Assembly: GCF_018070575.1 (NCBI RefSeq)
Contig: NZ_JAGPXN010000007.1
Coordinates: 210,668 to 274,667 of the forward strand
DNA from: Micromonospora sp. C31
Lineage (GTDB): Bacteria; Actinomycetota; Actinomycetes; Mycobacteriales; Micromonosporaceae
Reading direction: 5' to 3'
DNA: 64,000 nucleotides
In this document: positions 60,118 to 64,000 of the stretch, piece after piece
Numbering within the stretch: the stretch's first letter is position 1
How the letters are laid out: every line of letters starts with the position of its first letter
Notes under the pieces: generated by a model
The model's database searches: none
Seen by the model: only the letters and a program-made list of their open reading frames with translations
What the model was told of the DNA's origin: nothing
Position numbers and translations under genes: made by a program

Positions 60118-61437
60118 GTGCAGAGCATCTGGACCCAACTGGCCCTGGTCGGTGTCCTGGTCGTCCTCAACGCGGTCTTCGCCGGCAGCGAGATGGCGCT
60201 GGTGTCGCTGCGGGACAGCCAGATCCAGCGGCTGGAGCGCACCAGCCGGGCCGGCCGGGTGCTGGCCCGCCTCGCCAAGGACCCGAACCGCTTCCTGGCC
60301 ACCATCCAGATCGGGATCACCCTCGCCGGCTTCCTGGCGTCGGCCGCGGCTGCGGTGTCGCTGGCCAAGCCCCTCGTGCCGCTGCTCAGCGCGTTCGGCG
60401 GCGCCGCCGAGACCGTCGCCATCGTGGTGGTCACCCTCGCGCTGACCTTCGTCACCCTGGTCTTCGGCGAGCTGGCCCCGAAGCGGATCGCCATGCAGTC
60501 GGCCGAGCGGTGGGCGCTGCTGGTGGCCCGCCCGCTGGACCTGCTGGCCTCCGTGACCCGGCCGGCCGTCTGGGCCCTCGGCGCCACCAGCGACCTGGTG
60601 GTACGCCTGGTCGGGCTCAACCCGAAGCACGAGCCCGAGGAGATCGGCCCCGACGAGCTGCGGGACATCGTCTCCGGCAACCACGGCTTCACCAAGGAGC
60701 AGCGGACGATCATCGCCGGCGCCGTGGAGATCGCCGACCGGCAGCTGCGGGCGGTGCTCGTACCCCGGTTGCAGGTCTTCACGCTCGACAGCGGCACCCC
60801 GGCGGAGGCCGCACGGCTGCTGCTGGCGGCCACCGGCCACTCCCGGGCGCCGGTGGTCCGGCACGGCGGCCTCGACGACGCGGTCGGCGTGATCCACCTG
60901 CGTGACCTGGTCGGCGTCCCCGAGGACCGGCCCGTCGACGAGTGCGTGCGCCCGCCGATGCTGCTGCCGGACTCCCTGCCGGTGGTGGACGCGCTGCGGC
61001 AGTTCAAGGCCGAACGCCAGCACATCGCCCTGGTGGTGGACGAGCGGGGCGCGGTCGACGGGATCGTCACCCTGGAGGACATCCTCGAGGAGATCGTCGG
61101 GGAGATCTACGACGAGACCGACCGGGACGTGCGCTCCGTACGCACCGAGCCGGACGGCGCGATGTGGCTTCCCGGCACCTTCCCCGTGCACGACCTGGCC
61201 GACCTCGGCGTCGAGCTGCCCGGCCGTCCCGGCGGCGACTACACCACCATCGCCGGTCTCGTGCTCGCCTGTCTCGGTCACATCCCCACCGTTGCGGGGG
61301 AGAGCGTCGTCGTCGACGGTTGGGAGCTGGAGGTGACCCGCATCGACCACCGGGCCATCGCCGGGGTCCGCCTGCGCCGACGGGCCGAGCCGGTGCCCGG
61401 CGACGCGGAGGCCGTGCTGGACGAGGCCCGCAGCTGA
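60118..61437 (+). CDS. CNNM/CorC-type transporter protein with CBS domains
   Basis: A 439-residue membrane protein. Residues 1-190 form a DUF21/CNNM domain (AVFAGSEMALVSLRDSQIQRLE, then LVFGELAPKRIAMQ). Two CBS domains (about 210-330, with IALVVDERGAVDGIVTLEDILEEIVGEI) and a CorC/HlyC domain (about 345-425, with FPVHDLADLGVELP) follow. The family is linked to Mg2+ or other divalent-cation efflux. GTG 60118 follows GAGGAGAG. Confidence 0.88.
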   Translation: MQSIWTQLALVGVLVVLNAVFAGSEMALVSLRDSQIQRLERTSRAGRVLARLAKDPNRFLATIQIGITLAGFLASAAAAVSLAKPLVPLLSAFGGAAETVAIVVVTLALTFVTLVFGELAPKRIAMQSAERWALLVARPLDLLASVTRPAVWALGATSDLVVRLVGLNPKHEPEEIGPDELRDIVSGNHGFTKEQRTIIAGAVEIADRQLRAVLVPRLQVFTLDSGTPAEAARLLLAATGHSRAPVVRHGGLDDAVGVIHLRDLVGVPEDRPVDECVRPPMLLPDSLPVVDALRQFKAERQHIALVVDERGAVDGIVTLEDILEEIVGEIYDETDRDVRSVRTEPDGAMWLPGTFPVHDLADLGVELPGRPGGDYTTIAGLVLACLGHIPTVAGESVVVDGWELEVTRIDHRAIAGVRLRRRAEPVPGDAEAVLDEARS

Positions 61438-61441
61438 ACGG

Positions 61442-61831
61442 TCAGGCCGGATAGAGGTTCTGCAACCGGACCTGGCCGCGGGCCACGAGCCGGGCGTCGG
61501 CGTCGGTGATCTCCACCTGCCAGAGCTGCTGGCTACGCCCCCGGTGCACGGGGGTGCCCACCGCGGTCAGCTCGCCGTCGTGCACCGCGCGGAGGAAGTC
61601 GGTCTGGTTCGACACGCCCACCACACGTCCCCGCTCGCGCAGCCACAGCGACCCGCCGATGCTGGCGGCCGTCTCGACCACGGAGCAGTACACACCGCCG
61701 TGCTGGATCCCGGCCGGCTGGTGCAGCTCGGGGCGGACCTGCCAACGGATCACCACCCGGTCTTCGCCGACCTCGTCGAGCTTGAGGCCGAGCAGGGCGA
61801 CGAAGCCGCCCGTCAGATCCGGCATGTCCAC
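61442..61831 (-). CDS. PaaI-type hotdog thioesterase
   Basis: A 129-residue hotdog-fold protein with HQPAGIQHGGVYCSVVETAASIGGSLWL and NQTDFLRAVHDGELTAVGTPVHRGR, typical of PaaI-like acyl-CoA thioesterases. The catalytic region HGGVYCSVVETA is intact. Start is set at GTG 61831, because GGAGGGAGA precedes it; the GTG at 61852 lies before that site. It ends 4 bp from the CNNM gene. Confidence 0.82.
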   Translation of the reverse strand: MDMPDLTGGFVALLGLKLDEVGEDRVVIRWQVRPELHQPAGIQHGGVYCSVVETAASIGGSLWLRERGRVVGVSNQTDFLRAVHDGELTAVGTPVHRGRSQQLWQVEITDADARLVARGQVRLQNLYPA

Positions 61832-61925
61832 GGTCTCTCCCTCCTCGGTCACGGCGCCGCCAGCCTACGCCGTGGGCCGCCCGGCAAACCCGCTACGTTC
61901 CGTCCGCGGTGATGGGGGAGAATCG

Positions 61926-63221
61926 GTGACCGTGACCGACAGCAGCAGCCTCCCGCCGTCCGGGCGGGACTCCCTGACCGATGACCTGCGGTGGCGGGGC
62001 CTGATCCAGGACTCCACCGGCCTCGACGAGCTGCGTGCGCTCCTCGACGGCGGCGGCGCCGCCTACTACGTGGGCTTCGACCCGACCGCGCCGAGCCTGC
62101 ACGTCGGCCACCTCATGCAGGTCGCCACGGCGCGTCGGCTCCAGCTCGCCGGGCACCGGCCGCTGCTGCTCGTCGGCGGCGCCACCGGCCAGATCGGCGA
62201 CCCGAAGGAGAGCGCCGAGCGGACCCTCAACCCGCCCGAGGTGGTCGCCGGCTGGGTGGCGCGGATCCGCGACCAGCTCGCCCCCTTCGTCTCGTACGAG
62301 GGGGCGAACGCGGCGCGGCTGGTCAACAACCTGGACTGGACCGGCGAGATGTCGGTGGTCGAGTTCCTCCGCGACGTCGGCAAGCACTTCCCGGTCAACA
62401 AGATGCTGGCCCGGGAGGTGGTCCGGGCGCGGCTGGAGAGCGGCATCAGCTTCACCGAGTTCAGCTACCAACTGCTCCAGGCCAACGACTTCTTCGAGCT
62501 GCACCGGCGGCACGGCTGTCAGCTCCAGTTCGGCGGCTCGGACCAGTGGGGCAACATCACCGCCGGCGTCGACTACATCCGCCGGCGTGGCGCCGGCCCG
62601 GTGCAGGCGTTCACCACGCCGCTGGTGACGAAGTCCGACGGGACGAAGTTCGGCAAGACCGAGGGCGGCGCCATCTGGCTCGACCCGGAGATGACCAGCC
62701 CGTACGCCTTCTACCAGTTCTGGGTCAACGTCGACGACCGGGACGTGGGCCGCTACCTGCGGTACTTCAGCTTCCGGTCCCGCGAGGAACTGGAGGCGTT
62801 GGAGAAGGAGACCGCCGAACGCCCGGCGGCCCGGGCGGCGCAGCGCGCGCTCGCGGAGGAGTTGACCACTCTCGTGCACGGGGAGCGGGAGATGGCGCAG
62901 GTGGTCGCCGCGAGCCAGGCGCTGTTCGGCCGCGGCTCGCTGGACGACCTCGCGCCGGCGACGCTGCGGGCCGCGCTGAGCGAGGCCGGCCTGGTCCACG
63001 TCGACGAGCTGCCCGACGTCGCGGGCCTGCTGCGCGACTCCGGGCTGGTGTCGAGCCTCAAGGAGGCGCGACGGGTGATCGCCGAGGGCGGCGCCTACGT
63101 GAACAACACCCGGGTTGTCGAGACCGACGCCACGGTGGGCGCCGACGACCTGCTGCACGGCCGGTACCTGGTGCTGCGCCGTGGCAAGCGGTCGTTCGCC
63201 GGGGTCGAGCTGCGCGGCTAG
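61926..63221 (+). CDS. tyrS: Tyrosyl-tRNA synthetase
   Basis: Class I synthetase, 431 residues. YYVGFDPTAPSLHVGHL contains the HIGH-type motif, FGGSDQWGNITAG the tyrosine site and TKSDGTKFGKTEGG the KMSKS-type loop. A C-terminal S4 RNA-binding domain (about 360-431, SLKEARRVIAEGGAYVNNTRV) follows. GTG 61926 lies 7 nt after GGGGGA; GTG 61932 is also possible. No T-box was seen upstream. Confidence 0.96.
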   Translation: MTVTDSSSLPPSGRDSLTDDLRWRGLIQDSTGLDELRALLDGGGAAYYVGFDPTAPSLHVGHLMQVATARRLQLAGHRPLLLVGGATGQIGDPKESAERTLNPPEVVAGWVARIRDQLAPFVSYEGANAARLVNNLDWTGEMSVVEFLRDVGKHFPVNKMLAREVVRARLESGISFTEFSYQLLQANDFFELHRRHGCQLQFGGSDQWGNITAGVDYIRRRGAGPVQAFTTPLVTKSDGTKFGKTEGGAIWLDPEMTSPYAFYQFWVNVDDRDVGRYLRYFSFRSREELEALEKETAERPAARAAQRALAEELTTLVHGEREMAQVVAASQALFGRGSLDDLAPATLRAALSEAGLVHVDELPDVAGLLRDSGLVSSLKEARRVIAEGGAYVNNTRVVETDATVGADDLLHGRYLVLRRGKRSFAGVELRG

Positions 63222-63353
63222 CCGTACGTCCGCCCCCGCGCCGCCGTTGGTCGCGCCGATGCTGCGGTCCGCTCGTGCCCGCCGGCACGCCGGTGGACCC
63301 GGCGCCGATCGGCCTGGCGGCCTCCTGCGGGCACGAGCGTGGTCGCGGTCGCG

Positions 63354-63417
63354 GTGCGTGGTGGCGGCGGTGGTGCGTGGCGGTGGTGGTGCGTGGCGGT
63401 GGTGGTGCGTGGTGCCC
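63354..63417. repeat. G/T-rich short direct repeat after tyrS
   Basis: GGTGGTGCGTGGCGGT-like units recur three times. The 63222-63470 region holds this low-complexity tract and a small hairpin (GTGCC/GGCAC near 63280) but no gene. Confidence 0.6.
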
Positions 63418-63470
63418 CGCGAACGGCGGCGCCTGCCGGGCCTGTGTGACGCGGGACGCCCCCGGCGGAT

Positions 63471-63500
63471 TTGACGGTCGATCCGCCGAAGGCGTAACTT
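63471..63500 (+). promoter_or_regulatory. rRNA operon promoter, first of three
   Basis: TTGACG (63471-63476) and TAACTT (63495-63500), 18 bp apart. Confidence 0.65.
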
Positions 63501-63636
63501 TCTCTCTGCCAGCGCGGAACGGACGAACGGGGCGATTGCTCCGGTAGGCCGGGCGCGGGAACGAACTTCGGGGCCGGGTGCGTCGCACTCGTCGGTCCCG
63601 GGCCGGGCGGTGCCCCGGATTCGCCGCGAGGCGGAT

Positions 63637-63665
63637 TTGGCGAGGCGGAGCCGACCGGGTATGGT
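63637..63665 (+). promoter_or_regulatory. rRNA operon promoter, second of three
   Basis: TTGGCG (63637-63642) and TATGGT (63660-63665), 17 bp apart. Confidence 0.55.
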
Positions 63666-63807
63666 TCACCGCCGGTAGGGAACCGGGCGAGTTCGCGGGA
63701 GACTGCGACGGCCGGCCTGCCGGAAACCACTCTCGGGAACGGCGCGAGCCGTTGTCGGGTGGCGCCCGGAAATGGGATTGAAGTGGTGCGGATCGCTACG
63801 AAGCGGT

Positions 63808-63836
63808 TTGACACGGCGGAAATCACTGGGTAACGT
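63808..63836 (+). promoter_or_regulatory. rRNA operon promoter, third of three
   Basis: TTGACA (63808-63813), a perfect -35, and TAACGT (63831-63836), 17 bp apart. Strongest of the three and nearest to the rRNA leader. Confidence 0.75.
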
Positions 63837-63929
63837 AGTAAAAGTGCCCGGCGCGAGAGCGGCGGGGGCGCGGACGAAATGCCCCGGGTCGGGGGCTCCA
63901 CGGTGTGGGGTTTCTGGGCGGTGTGTGGT

Positions 63930-64000
63930 TGTTCTTTGAGAACTCAACAGGGTGCTTGATAAGCCAGTGCCAATTATGATTTATACCCCGGACTGGTCAG
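63930..64000 (+). promoter_or_regulatory. 16S rRNA leader with antitermination-type box
   Basis: GTTCTTTGAGAACTCAACAG followed by GGTGCTTGATAAGCCAGTGCC is the conserved leader before 16S rRNA in Micromonospora and Streptomyces relatives; TTCTTTGA resembles a boxA. The 16S gene itself is not yet reached at the window edge. Confidence 0.8.

Noticed and set aside
63300..63420. G/T-rich repeats as an origin or attachment site
   Set aside because: Only short degenerate units; no DnaA boxes, integrase gene or duplicated ends.

Overview
The window is a chromosomal segment of a high-GC actinomycete, most likely Micromonospora or a close relative. Codon third positions are almost all G or C and GTG starts are frequent. 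The order pyrF-mihF-gmk-rpoZ-coaBC-metK-priA is typical of actinobacteria. The right edge carries a leader of the type that precedes 16S rRNA in this group. No prophage, insertion sequence, tRNA or CRISPR array was seen.

Layout. 1-6.2 kb: end of pyrF, then mihF, a guanylate-kinase homologue with a broken P-loop, rpoZ, coaBC, metK and priA. 6.4-10.7 kb: a kinase/ParB-like fusion, def, fmt and rsmB. 10.8-12.3 kb: a septum-formation lipoprotein and its decayed duplicate. 12.4-14 kb: rpe and a REC-GGDEF protein. 14.1-18.7 kb: a riboflavin operon (ribD, ribE, ribM, ribBA, ribH) behind an FMN riboswitch. 18.8-21 kb: hisE, hisG and a DMT transporter. 21-26.1 kb: an unusual three-gene operon (cyclase-like protein, P-loop/HEAT-like protein, third unknown protein) with a divergent Crp-type regulator. 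26.1-33 kb: a PH-domain protein, infC-rpmI-rplT, an rRNA methyltransferase and pheST. 33.1-37.1 kb: a secreted protein, a PucR-type regulator and a SARP-type regulator. 37.1-46.1 kb: the full arginine operon argCJBDFRGH behind ArgR-type sites. 46.2-48.9 kb: small DNA-binding proteins, a 3-methyladenine glycosylase and a flavin monooxygenase. 48.9-58.8 kb: a hypoxia/dormancy-type cluster (two universal stress proteins, P-type ATPase, cNMP-binding protein, pyruvate formate-lyase with activase, alcohol dehydrogenase) with repeated DevR/DosR-like palindromes. 58.8-63.2 kb: acetyltransferases, a CNNM/CBS protein, a thioesterase and tyrS. 63.2-64 kb: three tandem promoters and the leader of an rRNA operon whose 16S gene lies beyond the window.

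Most novel. (1) The 21-25 kb operon: a class III cyclase-like protein and a P-loop/HEAT-like protein carry nearly the same Gly-rich motif, at the C-terminus of one and the N-terminal region of the other. This resembles effector/NLR pairs joined by bacterial amyloid-signalling motifs. A divergent cNMP-binding regulator with a possible membrane segment lies beside it. (2) Short repeat elements sit exactly in start/stop overlaps of operons (ribM/ribBA, argC/argJ). Related copies are fused in frame to the end of ArgB, and a different palindrome is embedded in the ArgD tail. (3) A guanylate kinase homologue lacks its P-loop lysine. (4) RNA structures lie around the rRNA methyltransferase start and ahead of pheS. 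(5) DevR-like boxes recur across the anaerobic cluster.

All product names come from reading motifs and gene context. No database search was possible.
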